DNA of 17,806 nucleotides from Faecalicatena fissicatena (GCA_001028025.1 LDAQ01000125.1:1-17806), one strand, 5' to 3'; shown: positions 6,849 to 15,260, numbered from the stretch's first letter. Numbers and translations are program-made. Notes: generated by a model from the sequence alone, not told the origin.

Positions 6849-6905
6849 TCTTTATAGTTTCTTTAAACTTTCTTGAGGACTTATTAAAAGCCGCCGGGCT
6901 ACAAT
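6847..6905 (+). promoter_or_regulatory. Four tandem 11-bp regulator repeats plus -10 box
   Basis: Four successive 11-mers, AATCTTTATAG, TTTCTTTAAAC, TTTCTTGAGGA and CTTATTAAAAG (6847-6890), share T at position 3 and TT at positions 5-6; the first three also share C at position 4. A -10 box TACAAT follows at 6900-6905. The -35 region is taken up by the repeats. This is the classic layout of a promoter activated by a PhoB/OmpR-type regulator, here most likely the product of the gene at 6150. Confidence 0.6.
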
Positions 6906-6951
6906 AACTTACGTCAAGAGGCAATCACATAAGAAAGGAATGGAGAAGATA

Positions 6952-7878
6952 ATGAAAGAACATGTCATAGAAGCCAGAAGTGTTACGAAGAAATACAAGG
7001 ATGTTACGGCTCTTAGAGATGTGGATATTACGGTGAAACGCGGAGATATTTACGGCCTGATCGGCGACAATGGTGCGGGAAAGACCACATTTTTAAAACT
7101 GCTGACCGGGCAGATCTATACATCAGGGGGAGAACTGAAGTTATTCGGCGCATATTCTGAAAAAGAACTGGAGCAGAACAGGAAGCGCACAGGAGCGATT
7201 GTCGAAGAACCGGGACTATATCCAAAACTATCAGTAGAAAAGAATCTGGAGTATTACCGGATACAGAAGGGGATACCGGGAAAGAACCAGATTGAGGAAA
7301 CATTGAAGTCAGTGGGGCTCTGGGATAAAAGAAAGAGAAAATGCGGCGCTCTGTCCATGGGGATGAAGCAGCGGATGGGGCTTGCCATAGCCCTGCTTGG
7401 AGAGCCTGAGCTGCTGATCCTGGATGAGCCGATCAACGGCCTGGACCCCAGCGGTATCATAGAGATGCGGAATCTCCTGTTAAAATTGAATCGGGAAAAG
7501 AACATTACAATCATCATTTCCAGCCATATTCTTTCGGAACTGGAACAGATCGCCACTGTCTATGGCTTTTTAAGCCGGGGCTGGCTGCTGCGGGAACTGA
7601 CGGCTGAGAAGCTGCACGAGGACTGTGCCGGTTATCTGGAGATTAAGGTAAGCGACCCGGAACGCTATGCAGCGCTGCTTGAAAAAGAGATGGAAGGCGT
7701 GCAGTATCAGGTGATGCCGGACTTTCAGATAAGGATTCAGAACCCGCAGTTTCCGGCTGAAGCATACAGCGGTCTGGCGTCCGGACATGGAATCGGCATC
7801 GTGGGCCTGGAACAGAAGCAGATGTCGCTGGAGGAATATTACATGGACTTAAAGGAGAGGGGGAAATTGTCATGTTAA
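6952..7878 (+). CDS. ABC transporter ATPase, LanF/BcrA type with E-loop
   Basis: A 308-residue ATPase. It has Walker A GDNGAGKTT (38-46), a modified signature LSMGM (134-138), Walker B LLILDEP (154-160) and switch H192. The Q-loop glutamine is replaced by glutamate in AIVEEPGLYP (E85/E86). That E-loop is known from LanF subunits of lantibiotic immunity transporters and from relatives of BcrA, which points to export or expulsion of a peptide antibiotic. ATG-6952 is preferred because GGAGAAG lies 4-5 nt upstream. The in-frame ATG at 6940 has its AAAGGA almost touching it. The permease gene overlaps the end by 7 nt. Confidence 0.92.
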   Translation: MKEHVIEARSVTKKYKDVTALRDVDITVKRGDIYGLIGDNGAGKTTFLKLLTGQIYTSGGELKLFGAYSEKELEQNRKRTGAIVEEPGLYPKLSVEKNLEYYRIQKGIPGKNQIEETLKSVGLWDKRKRKCGALSMGMKQRMGLAIALLGEPELLILDEPINGLDPSGIIEMRNLLLKLNREKNITIIISSHILSELEQIATVYGFLSRGWLLRELTAEKLHEDCAGYLEIKVSDPERYAALLEKEMEGVQYQVMPDFQIRIQNPQFPAEAYSGLASGHGIGIVGLEQKQMSLEEYYMDLKERGKLSC

Positions 7879-8648
7879 ACTATTTGAAGAGTGAATTTTA
7901 CAGAATTCTGCACGGAAGGGAAATCTATTGGGCGACGGCGGTGCTTGCAGGCCTTACCGTGCTGATGAATCTAACTTTGTTTGCCTTTGACAGGCTGACT
8001 CCGGATTTCCCATATTCTACGGTGGCCTTTTCTCTGAACATGCTGACCGGCAGTATGTCTATGCTGCTTATGGCCGGCCTGATCATCGTTGTATTTCTGT
8101 TTTCGGATGAGTATAAGAACGGTACCCTGAAGAATGCGATTTCTTTTGGTATTTCCCGTAACGCCTTCTTTACCGGAAAATGTATTGTATGCGCGGCGGC
8201 CGCATTTTTGAGTATGCTTGTGATTATGGCTGTTTATATTGGCGGCGCTTTTCTGCTTTTAAAATCAGAAGGCAGCCTTCCGCTCAGACAACTGCTGAAG
8301 GGCACTGCGGTGAATCTTCCGGCTGCCGTTGCTTCCGTTGTTTTGGCATCCGCTCTGTGCTGCCGGTTTAAAAAAGAAGCAACGGTCGGTCTCTGGTGGA
8401 TTGGGATTATGGGGGGAGTGCCCACAGTCTGCTTCTTTCTGGGGCTGAAAATAGAATCCATTGAAAGAATATCGGAATGGATGCCCTGGAATTACCTAAA
8501 ATACGAAGTCTCTGTTAATATGTCAGGTTACAGTTGTCTGTGGGATACACCGGAAGGCGTGGCAAAATGTCTGATAGCAGGCACCATTGGTATTCTGGTA
8601 TTCTATGTGGGGGGCATATTGGCTTTCCATAAAAAAGAGATTGAATAG
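7872..8648 (+). CDS. ABC-2 type permease (LanE/BcrB-like)
   Basis: A 258-residue membrane protein with about six helices and no large external loop, as in the roughly 250-residue LanE/LanG and BcrB permeases. The N terminus (YLKSEFYRILHGREIYW) is typical of the amphipathic lead-in of this family. ATG-7872 overlaps the ATPase stop and follows GGAGAGGGGG. It would form the channel for the ATPase at 6952. Only one permease gene is present, so the complex is probably a BcrAB-like homodimer and not a three-part LanFEG system. Confidence 0.88.
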   Translation: MLNYLKSEFYRILHGREIYWATAVLAGLTVLMNLTLFAFDRLTPDFPYSTVAFSLNMLTGSMSMLLMAGLIIVVFLFSDEYKNGTLKNAISFGISRNAFFTGKCIVCAAAAFLSMLVIMAVYIGGAFLLLKSEGSLPLRQLLKGTAVNLPAAVASVVLASALCCRFKKEATVGLWWIGIMGGVPTVCFFLGLKIESIERISEWMPWNYLKYEVSVNMSGYSCLWDTPEGVAKCLIAGTIGILVFYVGGILAFHKKEIE

Positions 8649-8669
8649 ATCAGGGAGGTGCATGTAGAA

Positions 8670-9590
8670 ATGGTATATATCTTATTAGCAGTTGCATGTG
8701 CGGCGGCAGTTTATTTCTGCATGCGTTTCGTGCTGCTGAAGCGCGCTGTCCGGCTGGCCGCCGGGGAGCTGCGGGAGATTACCGGTGAACTGGAAGAGAA
8801 CCGGGTGGTGAAGATGGCTGTCCCTCAAAAAGAGCTGGAGGAACTTCTGGCGGAGATCAACAGGAATTTGACAGAGATCCGTAAAGCAAGGATCCGTTAT
8901 GGGAAAAAGGAACGGGAACTATTAAATCAAATTGAAAATATCAGCCATGACCTGCGTACGCCGCTTACGGCGATCATCGGTTTTTTGGATCTGATTGACA
9001 GGGACTCTCTGGACTTTGAGGACAGAGAGTCCCTGGAAGTGGTTAAAAAGAAGGCGCTTGCACTGAAGAAACTGACTGCACAGTTTTATGATCTGTCCAG
9101 GCTGACTGCAGAGGACTACAGGCTGAAACTGCAGAAAATGGACATTGGCAGGATACTGCGGGAGACCGTCATTGATTCCTATCAGGAACTGAAATTAAAG
9201 AATCTGGATGTCAGTGTGGAGATTCCTGATATTCCGTTTTTTGTCCGCGGGGATGAGGAAGCGCTGGAACGGATTTTTCAGAATCTGCTGCAGAATGCAG
9301 GGCGGTACGCCCTGAGTACATTTTCCGTATGTCTGACTGCGGATCAGGATAAGGTGCTTGTGCAGCTGAAAAATGATACGGACATGCTGGATAAACAGGA
9401 TGCAGAATCTCTGTTCGAGAGATTTTACACAGGGGACAGAGCCAGAAAACAGGGCAGTACAGGGCTGGGACTCCCCATCGCAAAGCATCTGGCGGAGGCT
9501 ATGGAAGGTAATCTGTATGTCCGGCTGACGGCAGAGGAAAGTAAAAACTGGCTTTCGCTGTATTTGGAAATTCCAAGATTGAAGATATGA
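8670..9590 (+). CDS. Sensor histidine kinase with a single N-terminal membrane helix
   Basis: A 306-residue kinase with one N-terminal membrane segment (about 3-24) and no extracytoplasmic domain. A short coiled linker leads to the H-box ISHDLRTPLTAIIG with H93, then the N-box QNLLQNA (N205, N209) and G2 box GSTGLGLPIAKH. The G1 box is degenerate (VQLKNDTDM, Asn where Asp is usual). With no sensing domain outside the membrane, it may sense through the transporter or within the membrane, as BceS-type kinases do; this is inference. AGGGAGG (8652-8658) lies about 11 nt before ATG-8670. An in-frame GTG at 8658 overlaps that ribosome site. It is the cognate partner of the regulator at 6150. Confidence 0.9.
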   Translation: MVYILLAVACAAAVYFCMRFVLLKRAVRLAAGELREITGELEENRVVKMAVPQKELEELLAEINRNLTEIRKARIRYGKKERELLNQIENISHDLRTPLTAIIGFLDLIDRDSLDFEDRESLEVVKKKALALKKLTAQFYDLSRLTAEDYRLKLQKMDIGRILRETVIDSYQELKLKNLDVSVEIPDIPFFVRGDEEALERIFQNLLQNAGRYALSTFSVCLTADQDKVLVQLKNDTDMLDKQDAESLFERFYTGDRARKQGSTGLGLPIAKHLAEAMEGNLYVRLTAEESKNWLSLYLEIPRLKI

Positions 9591-9667
9591 TACAAGCCAA
9601 TCTGGAGAAAGTGTAGTATAACTAACAGTATGGACATCAAAAAATACAGACAGTGAGGTAGGACAGT

Positions 9668-10513
9668 ATGAAAAAAGAAATGCGGACAGTATACTATGAT
9701 GAAGAACTTCAGATAGAAGCTTACCGTTTCGTTGGAATTAGCCGCGCGTTTCCGAATCACTTCCATGAGTATTATACGATTGGATTTATTGAGGCGGGAA
9801 GGCGCGCGCTTTCATGTAAAAATACAGAGTGTGAAGTCAAAAAAGGAGATATCATTCTGTTTCATCCGGATGAAAATCATTCCTGTGCGCAGATCGGGGC
9901 AGACCCTTTGGATTACCGAAGCCTGGGGATTTCACCTAAGGTGATGAAAAAGCTCGTTGGGGAAGTGACAGGCAGGGAATATCTGCCGGGGTTTTCGCAG
10001 AATGCGATCCAGGATGATATATTGAGTGGGTATCTGCAGGACGTGCACCGCATGATTACAGAAGAATCCAGGGAATTTGAGAAAGAGGAAAAGCTCCTCT
10101 TCCTTCTGGAAGGGCTGCTTGAAAATTATGAAAAACCATTTCTTACCGGTTTGCCGGAATGCGGAGCAGAGATTGACCGGGCATGTGCGTTTATGGATTC
10201 TCATTATGAATCCGCCATAACACTGGAGGACATCTGCAGGGAAGCGGGACTGAGCAAGTCCACCCTGCTGCGCGCTTTTACCAGGACCCGTGGGATTACG
10301 CCTTACCGGTATCTGGAGACTGTCCGCATCAACAAAGCACGGGAACTGCTGCAGAATGGCCTGGCACCCGTGGAAGTAGCGCTTGGGACCGGATTTTCGG
10401 ACCAGAGTCATTTTACTAAGTTCTTTACGCTGTTTACCGGAGTGGCACCGGGCGCTTACAGCGATATTTTTGCTTCGGGCAGGGAAGAGGGGATGAATAA
10501 TGAAAAACCGTAA
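9668..10513 (+). CDS. AraC-family transcriptional regulator
   Basis: A 281-residue regulator. The N-terminal cupin-like ligand domain (about 1-150) has HFHEYYTIGFIEAG and the GDIILFHPDENHS strand pair. The C-terminal double HTH (about 175-270) includes ITLEDICREAGLSKSTLLRAF and the family signature region VALGTGFSDQSHFTKFFTLFTGVAPGAY. ATG-9668 follows GAGGTAGGA. It overlaps the exporter gene by 14 nt and probably controls it. The 77 bases upstream show a TATAAC box (9617-9622) without a convincing -35. Confidence 0.92.
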   Translation: MKKEMRTVYYDEELQIEAYRFVGISRAFPNHFHEYYTIGFIEAGRRALSCKNTECEVKKGDIILFHPDENHSCAQIGADPLDYRSLGISPKVMKKLVGEVTGREYLPGFSQNAIQDDILSGYLQDVHRMITEESREFEKEEKLLFLLEGLLENYEKPFLTGLPECGAEIDRACAFMDSHYESAITLEDICREAGLSKSTLLRAFTRTRGITPYRYLETVRINKARELLQNGLAPVEVALGTGFSDQSHFTKFFTLFTGVAPGAYSDIFASGREEGMNNEKP

Positions 10514-11450
10514 TGGAGCCGGGCATCTGGCGGCATTATTTACGATTGTGGTCTGGGGAACAACGTTTATCTCCACAAAGATACTGCTCAAGGATTTTCA
10601 GCCGGTAGAGATTTTGATTATAAGATTTGTCATAGGCTACCTTCTGCTGCTGGCGGCAAAACCGGGGATTATAAGGCTGAAGGATAAAAAACAGGAGTGG
10701 GTTTTTGCGGCTGCGGGCTTATGCGGCATATGTCTGTACTTTCTGCTGGAAAATATAGCACTGACTTATACACTTGCATCGAATGTAGGAGTCATTATCT
10801 CGGCGGCTCCTTTTTTTACGGCCTTTTTGACCCAGATCTTTATGAAAGAGGAAGGCCGGCTGCGTCTGTCGTTCTTTCTGGGATTCGGAGTTGCCATTGC
10901 AGGAATCTGCATGATCAGTTTTGGCGGACAGAGATTCGCTCTGAATCCCAAAGGTGATTTTCTGGCGCTGGCAGCGGCTTTTGTATGGGCATGCTACTCT
11001 GTGTTGACGAAGAAGATCAGCAGTTACGGATATTCCACGATTCAGACAACACGGCACACATTCGGTTACGGAATCCTTTTCATGATTCCAGCAGCCTTTA
11101 TATTTGATTTCCATCTGGGGATCACGAGGCTTTTCGATCCTGTGAACCTGCTGAATATTCTTTTTTTGGGAGCCGGGGCATCGGCTATCTGTTTTGTGAC
11201 ATGGAATTTTGCAGTACAGATACTGGGAGCCGTGCGTACCAGTGTATATATCTATGTTGTGCCGGTAGTGACGATTGTGATGTCTGTGCTGATCCTGCAC
11301 GAGGAGCTGTCCGGGATGGCCGCGGCCGGAGCAGGACTTACACTTCTGGGCCTGATCATATCGGAAGGAAAAATGGAGCTGAAAGTTTTATTTACCTCAG
11401 GGAAGCAGGATGTTATACTGAGAAGGGAAAATTGGAAAAAGGAAGAGTAA
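10500..11450 (+). CDS. EamA/DMT-superfamily transporter
   Basis: A 316-residue integral membrane protein with ten predicted helices in two EamA repeats. The typical opening AALFTIVVWGTTFISTKILL and the second-repeat start FLALAAAFVWACYSVLTKK are clear. Members export amino acids, nucleobases or other metabolites; the substrate here is unknown. ATG-10500 follows GAAGAGGGG, overlaps the AraC gene, and ends 4 nt before the dus gene. It may export the effector sensed by the AraC protein (inference). Confidence 0.9.
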   Translation: MKNRNGAGHLAALFTIVVWGTTFISTKILLKDFQPVEILIIRFVIGYLLLLAAKPGIIRLKDKKQEWVFAAAGLCGICLYFLLENIALTYTLASNVGVIISAAPFFTAFLTQIFMKEEGRLRLSFFLGFGVAIAGICMISFGGQRFALNPKGDFLALAAAFVWACYSVLTKKISSYGYSTIQTTRHTFGYGILFMIPAAFIFDFHLGITRLFDPVNLLNILFLGAGASAICFVTWNFAVQILGAVRTSVYIYVVPVVTIVMSVLILHEELSGMAAAGAGLTLLGLIISEGKMELKVLFTSGKQDVILRRENWKKEE

Positions 11451-11454
11451 GAAC

Positions 11455-12396
11455 ATGAAATTTTATTTGGCGCCGCTGGAAGGTATTACGGGATATGTTT
11501 ACCGGAATGCATATTATAAATGTTTTGGGGAAATGGACAGGTATTTTATTCCTTTTATCAGCCCCAATCAGTTCGGACATCTGAGTTCAAAAGAGAAGAA
11601 CGACATTCTGCCCGAACACAACGAGGGGATGGATGCGGTACCGCAGATTCTGACGAACTCGGCGGAGGATTTTATCAGGACAGCCGGGAAGCTTAAAAAG
11701 TATGGATACAGTGAAGTAAACCTGAACCTGGGATGTCCTTCAAAGACGGTTGTGTCGAAGGGACGGGGATCTGGGTTTCTGGCATTTCCAGATAAGCTGG
11801 ACAGATTTTTGAAAGAAATATTTGAGTATACGGATATGAAAATATCTGTAAAGACGAGGATCGGAAAGGACGGTCCTGATGAATTTGAAAGCCTCCTGGA
11901 TATCTATAACCAGTATCCGATCAGTGAACTGATCATCCATCCAAGGCTTCAGGCGGATATGTACAGGAATACGCCAAACTGGCAGGTATTCGGGGAGGCA
12001 TTGGAAAGATGCAGATGCCGTGTTTGCTATAACGGCGATATTTTTACACCCCAGGACTTTGAACGGTTTACAGTAACATTTCCTAAAGTTGATTGTGTGA
12101 TGCTGGGGCGAGGCATTCTTTCTAATCCGGGGCTGGTTACATCCATACGGGGAAAAGGAAAGATGCGTAAGGACACGCTGCTTGCGTTCCATGACCAGAT
12201 ATACCAGGACTATCAGAAAATTTTATACGGGGAAAAAACAATCCTGTTTAAAATGAAGGAAATGTGGTTTTATATGTCCCCTGTATTTACTAATTATGAG
12301 AAGTACGCCAAAAAAATAAAAAAGTCAGAGAAGCTGGCTTCGTATGAAAGTGCGGTGGCGGCTCTGTTTGATGAACAGGATATTTGTGCAGGATAA
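11455..12396 (+). CDS. dus: tRNA-dihydrouridine synthase
   Basis: A 313-residue FMN enzyme that reduces uridine to 5,6-dihydrouridine in tRNA D-loops. The TIM barrel starts with APLEGITGYVYRNA. NLNLGCPSKTV carries the presumed catalytic C94, KTRIG the FMN-contacting lysine, and IHPRLQADMY, CYNGDI and MLGRGILSNPGL are the usual later strands. The helical tRNA-binding tail is complete. It is closest to the short Dus proteins of Clostridia; I cannot assign DusA, B or C. ATG-11455 follows GGAAGAG. Confidence 0.93.
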   Translation: MKFYLAPLEGITGYVYRNAYYKCFGEMDRYFIPFISPNQFGHLSSKEKNDILPEHNEGMDAVPQILTNSAEDFIRTAGKLKKYGYSEVNLNLGCPSKTVVSKGRGSGFLAFPDKLDRFLKEIFEYTDMKISVKTRIGKDGPDEFESLLDIYNQYPISELIIHPRLQADMYRNTPNWQVFGEALERCRCRVCYNGDIFTPQDFERFTVTFPKVDCVMLGRGILSNPGLVTSIRGKGKMRKDTLLAFHDQIYQDYQKILYGEKTILFKMKEMWFYMSPVFTNYEKYAKKIKKSEKLASYESAVAALFDEQDICAG

Positions 12397-12408
12397 GGAG
12401 ATACAGAT

Positions 12409-13083
12409 ATGGAAAGATATGTCAGACTTGAAGAAATCTCGGACGGGAGACTTTATGGTCCGAATGATATGGTACGTGCAGACTGCGGGGACTGTGAGGG
12501 ATGTTCCGCGTGCTGCAGGGGCATGGGAAAAACAATTGTTCTGGACCCGCTGGATGTGCACAGGATATCGACCGCTCTGGGTGCGAAGTTTGAGGAGATT
12601 CTGATCGATAAGATCGACCTGAATGTGGTAGATGGTTTGATTTTGCCGAACCTGAGGATGGATGGGGAGGGAGAAAGCTGCGTTTTTCTGAACAGTCAGG
12701 GAAGATGCAGTATCCATGATGCAAGGCCGGGGATCTGCAGGCTTTTCCCGCTGGGGAGATATTACGAGAACAGAAGTTTTCAGTATTTTCTGCAGACAAA
12801 TGAGTGCAGGAAGGAAAACCGCTCTAAAATAAAGGTCAAAAAGTGGATTGATACGCCGGAACTGGAGAAATACCAGAAGTTCATTACGGACTGGCATTAT
12901 TTTCTGAAGGATATTCAGGAGATGCTGCAGAAGATGGAAGATGATGCGAGGAGAAAAGAAATCAGTATGTACATATTAACCAGTTTCTATGTCATCGGGT
13001 ATCAGGAGGATGAAGACTTTTATCAGCAGGTGCAGCAGCGAATGAATCAGGGAACAGGGCGCGTTGGTATGGGGACGCTTTAA
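12409..13083 (+). CDS. YkgJ-family cysteine-cluster protein
   Basis: A 224-residue cytosolic protein. The N-terminal cluster CGDCEGCSACC (C26, C29, C32, C35, C36) and the later ESCVFLN, RCSIHDARPGICRLFP segments are the signature of the YkgJ (CxxCxxCC) family, believed to bind zinc or an iron-sulfur cluster. The C-terminal 80 residues are helical and charged. The function is unknown. AAGGAG lies 9-10 nt before ATG-12409. It sits 12 nt after dus in the same transcript, so a link to tRNA modification is possible but unproven. Confidence 0.85.
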   Translation: MERYVRLEEISDGRLYGPNDMVRADCGDCEGCSACCRGMGKTIVLDPLDVHRISTALGAKFEEILIDKIDLNVVDGLILPNLRMDGEGESCVFLNSQGRCSIHDARPGICRLFPLGRYYENRSFQYFLQTNECRKENRSKIKVKKWIDTPELEKYQKFITDWHYFLKDIQEMLQKMEDDARRKEISMYILTSFYVIGYQEDEDFYQQVQQRMNQGTGRVGMGTL

Positions 13084-13086
13084 GGG

Positions 13087-13138
13087 ACCGGGCTATTACG
13101 GCAGGAGACACAGCTCCTGCCGTAATAGCCCGGTTTTT
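13087..13138 (+). terminator. Strong rho-independent terminator
   Basis: A perfect 21-bp stem pairs 13087-13107 with 13114-13134 around a 6-nt loop, followed by TTTTT then ATTT. It closes the AraC/EamA/dus/YkgJ operon 3 nt after the stop. No T tract follows on the opposite strand, so it works chiefly for + strand transcription, although the convergent ytaF-like gene ends nearby. Confidence 0.92.
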
Positions 13139-13158
13139 ATTTCATGAAAAAATGCGTC

Positions 13159-13764
13159 TCAGGCCAGGAGTTCGTATATGCCCAGGGCTACCAGGATCAG
13201 GCCGGAGATAATATCGGCGGCCTGGTCGGATATGTGAGGGACTTTTGTTTTTCCGATCAGGTTGCCGGCATACAAAAAGACGACGGACACGATCAGGGAC
13301 ATGATAGCAGTGGGAATGAGTCTTAGTCCGGTTATGCTGGCTCCGATACCCATACCAAAGTTATTGATGGAGAGGGCAAGGCCAAGGAACAGGCCTTCTT
13401 TCATGGTGAGAAGGGAGACTTTGGCCTGAGTTTCGCTTTCTGCTCCGGAATTAAGTTCATTTGTCTTTACTTCGGCTTTCTTTATTTTTTTTTGGATATA
13501 GCCGCAGAAAGATTTTATAATATAGTACAGCCCGAGGCCGATCAGAAGAGCACAGCCTATGGCCTGGGTGGAGGAGGCCGGCAGGAACCGTGAGATTTCA
13601 GTGCCCATCAGTATGGCGATCACGGTGCCTGTCAGTGTCACAAGGCTGATGACAGTGCTCTTTAGAAGGTCAATATTCGATTTCTTAATTCCGTAGGACA
13701 TACCGACGATGAAGCTGTCTATATTTGCAGAAATTGCGAATAGAAGTGATGAGATAAGATGCAT
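13159..13764 (-). CDS. ytaF: YtaF/MntP-family membrane protein (sporulation YtaF type)
   Basis: A 201-residue protein with six predicted helices in two repeats. ISANIDSFIVGMSYGIKK in helix 1 and LALSINNFGMGIGASITG after a charged cytosolic loop (about 95-120) mark the MntP/YtaF fold. The length and the GMSYGIKK motif fit the sporulation protein YtaF better than the manganese exporter MntP (about 185 residues), but both belong to one family and a metal-efflux role is possible. The start is ATG at 13764, with CAGGAG 8 nt upstream on the - strand. It converges on the YkgJ operon and diverges from the peptidase at 13876. No yybP-ykoY riboswitch is visible in the short leader. Confidence 0.85.
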   Translation of the reverse strand: MHLISSLLFAISANIDSFIVGMSYGIKKSNIDLLKSTVISLVTLTGTVIAILMGTEISRFLPASSTQAIGCALLIGLGLYYIIKSFCGYIQKKIKKAEVKTNELNSGAESETQAKVSLLTMKEGLFLGLALSINNFGMGIGASITGLRLIPTAIMSLIVSVVFLYAGNLIGKTKVPHISDQAADIISGLILVALGIYELLA

Positions 13765-13875
13765 AATCTGCTCCTGACATCATAATTGTTGTTTGTATTC
13801 AGTATATTCAGAAGTATTTGTTGCGTTCATGGTGCATAGACTATTAAGAGTTTATCCTGGAAGGTGTCCAAATAT

Positions 13876-15105
13876 ATGCGTAAACGATTGATTTCCCCGT
13901 TTGGGATTACTGTAGAAATTCTGCTGCTGCTTCTGGTTGTATGTGTCTGGCAGGCCGGGGATACCGACGGTAATGGGCAAAAAGTAAGCAGGGGAAGCGG
14001 CTTGGAGAGTGTCTCTGTCAATGCAGGAGGAAGTGCAGGCACTGGCAGTGAGGAAAAGCAGGTGCAGGGAGAGAATGAGCAGGAAGAGAGTACGCAGGGA
14101 GCGGGTACAGAGGGGGAGAGTACACAGGGGGAGAATTCACAGGGCGAGGATACTAAGGAGGAGAATAAGAAGGAATATATCAAGTGGGTGGAATTTAATG
14201 TAACCTATGAGGCTCTGAACAGGGCTTATACATATGATGTGGAGACTTATGAGGAGGATGTCCATCTGAGCTGGGTGGAGCTGTTGGCTTATCTGGGTGC
14301 AAAATATGGAGGGGATTTTTCACGGTACTCAGAAAGTGATATGACAGTGATTGCCGATAAGCTGCTGGCAGGAGATGCAACCATGGAAGAACTGACTGCA
14401 GACATGCAGTATTACGGGTATTACCGTGAGGCATATGGGGCAGTCCTGGATGGAATGATAGGAGAGTATGAGATAGAAAAACCTGCAGAGGAGGGCTCGG
14501 ATAAAAAGGTATGGAAAAAGTATTACGGGTTGAAAGCGTACTGCCCCATAGCAAAAACATTTCCATATTCGGATTATGATGACTTCGGGGTGTCAAGAAG
14601 CTATGGATATCATAGAAATCATCTGGGGCACGATATGATGGGGCAGGTGGGGACACCTGTGATTGCTGTTGAGTCAGGCTATATAACCGTCATGGGCTGG
14701 AACCAGTATGGCGGCTGGCGGATTGGTATTAACAGTTTCGATGGGAAAAGGTACTATTACTATGCACATCTGCGGCAGAACATTCCGTTTGCGGAAAATT
14801 TGAAAGAAGGTGATGTAGTCCAGGCGGGAGACGTGATCGGCTACATGGGAAGAACCGGTTACAGTACTACGGAGAACGTAAATAATATTGACACTTATCA
14901 TCTGCATTTTGGCCTTCAGCTGATATTCGATGAATCACAGAGAGAAGGAAACAATGAGATCTGGGTGGATGTCTACCCGCTCGTCAGATTTTTGTCACAA
15001 AATCGTTCGGATGTATTGAGAAATGATGCCAACAAAGAGTGGTACCGCCAGTATAACATGAAAGACCCGGCGGCAGAAGCATACAAAAATAGCATAGAAA
15101 AATAG
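13876..15105 (+). CDS. M23-family peptidase, membrane-anchored, with pentapeptide repeats
   Basis: A 409-residue cell-wall enzyme candidate. An N-terminal membrane anchor or uncleaved signal (about 10-27) leads to a Ser/Gly/Glu-rich linker with seven tandem pentapeptides of the type QGE(S/N/D)T, then an alpha-helical region (about 100-210). The C-terminal M23 domain has H249 and D253 in HLGHD, YAHLRQ, and H342/H344 in HLHFG. These are the zinc ligands and catalytic His of the LytM/lysostaphin family, which cuts peptidoglycan cross-bridges. All key residues are present, so it is probably active and not an EnvC-type activator. ATG-13876 has AAGGTG about 9 nt upstream; an in-frame GTG at 13864 is possible. 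The 111 bp to ytaF should hold divergent promoters, but I could not fix a good one for this gene. Confidence 0.88.
   Translation: MRKRLISPFGITVEILLLLLVVCVWQAGDTDGNGQKVSRGSGLESVSVNAGGSAGTGSEEKQVQGENEQEESTQGAGTEGESTQGENSQGEDTKEENKKEYIKWVEFNVTYEALNRAYTYDVETYEEDVHLSWVELLAYLGAKYGGDFSRYSESDMTVIADKLLAGDATMEELTADMQYYGYYREAYGAVLDGMIGEYEIEKPAEEGSDKKVWKKYYGLKAYCPIAKTFPYSDYDDFGVSRSYGYHRNHLGHDMMGQVGTPVIAVESGYITVMGWNQYGGWRIGINSFDGKRYYYYAHLRQNIPFAENLKEGDVVQAGDVIGYMGRTGYSTTENVNNIDTYHLHFGLQLIFDESQREGNNEIWVDVYPLVRFLSQNRSDVLRNDANKEWYRQYNMKDPAAEAYKNSIEK
14065..14169 (+). repeat. 15-bp minisatellite coding for seven pentapeptides
   Basis: Seven in-frame 15-nt units code for QGENE, QEEST, QGAGT, EGEST, QGENS, QGEDT and KEENK. 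The fourth and fifth share GGGGGAGA and TCACA/TACACA blocks at the DNA level. The repeat forms the acidic linker between membrane anchor and peptidase and could vary in length by slippage. Confidence 0.75.
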
Positions 15106-15196
15106 CAGATTAACGGTAGAATAAAAGGAAAGAAGATGGATAAATAGAAACGATAATATAAAAAGACAGAAAAAGCATGTAATATAAATAAATATA

Positions 15197-15225
15197 TTGA
15201 CTAATTACGGCGTAAGGGATAATAT
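15197..15225 (+). promoter_or_regulatory. Promoter of the small membrane protein gene
   Basis: TTGACT (15197-15202) and TAATAT (15220-15225) are separated by 17 bp. The spacer contains the perfect short palindrome TTACG-G-CGTAA (15205-15215), a possible repressor site. Confidence 0.55.
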
Positions 15226-15260
15226 AAAGATAACAGGAGAGGCAGAAGGGAGTGGAAGCT

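Noticed and set aside
9932..10591. Long - strand frame opposite the AraC gene
   Set aside because: The AraC HTH on the + strand is certain; the antisense frame shows no recognisable family or start signal.
10719..11300. Long - strand frame opposite the EamA transporter
   Set aside because: It is very His/Arg/Gln-rich and non-hydrophobic, as expected for the antisense of membrane codons.
13765..13875. yybP-ykoY manganese riboswitch before the YtaF/MntP gene
   Set aside because: The divergent gap is only about 110 bp and shows none of the conserved loops of that riboswitch.
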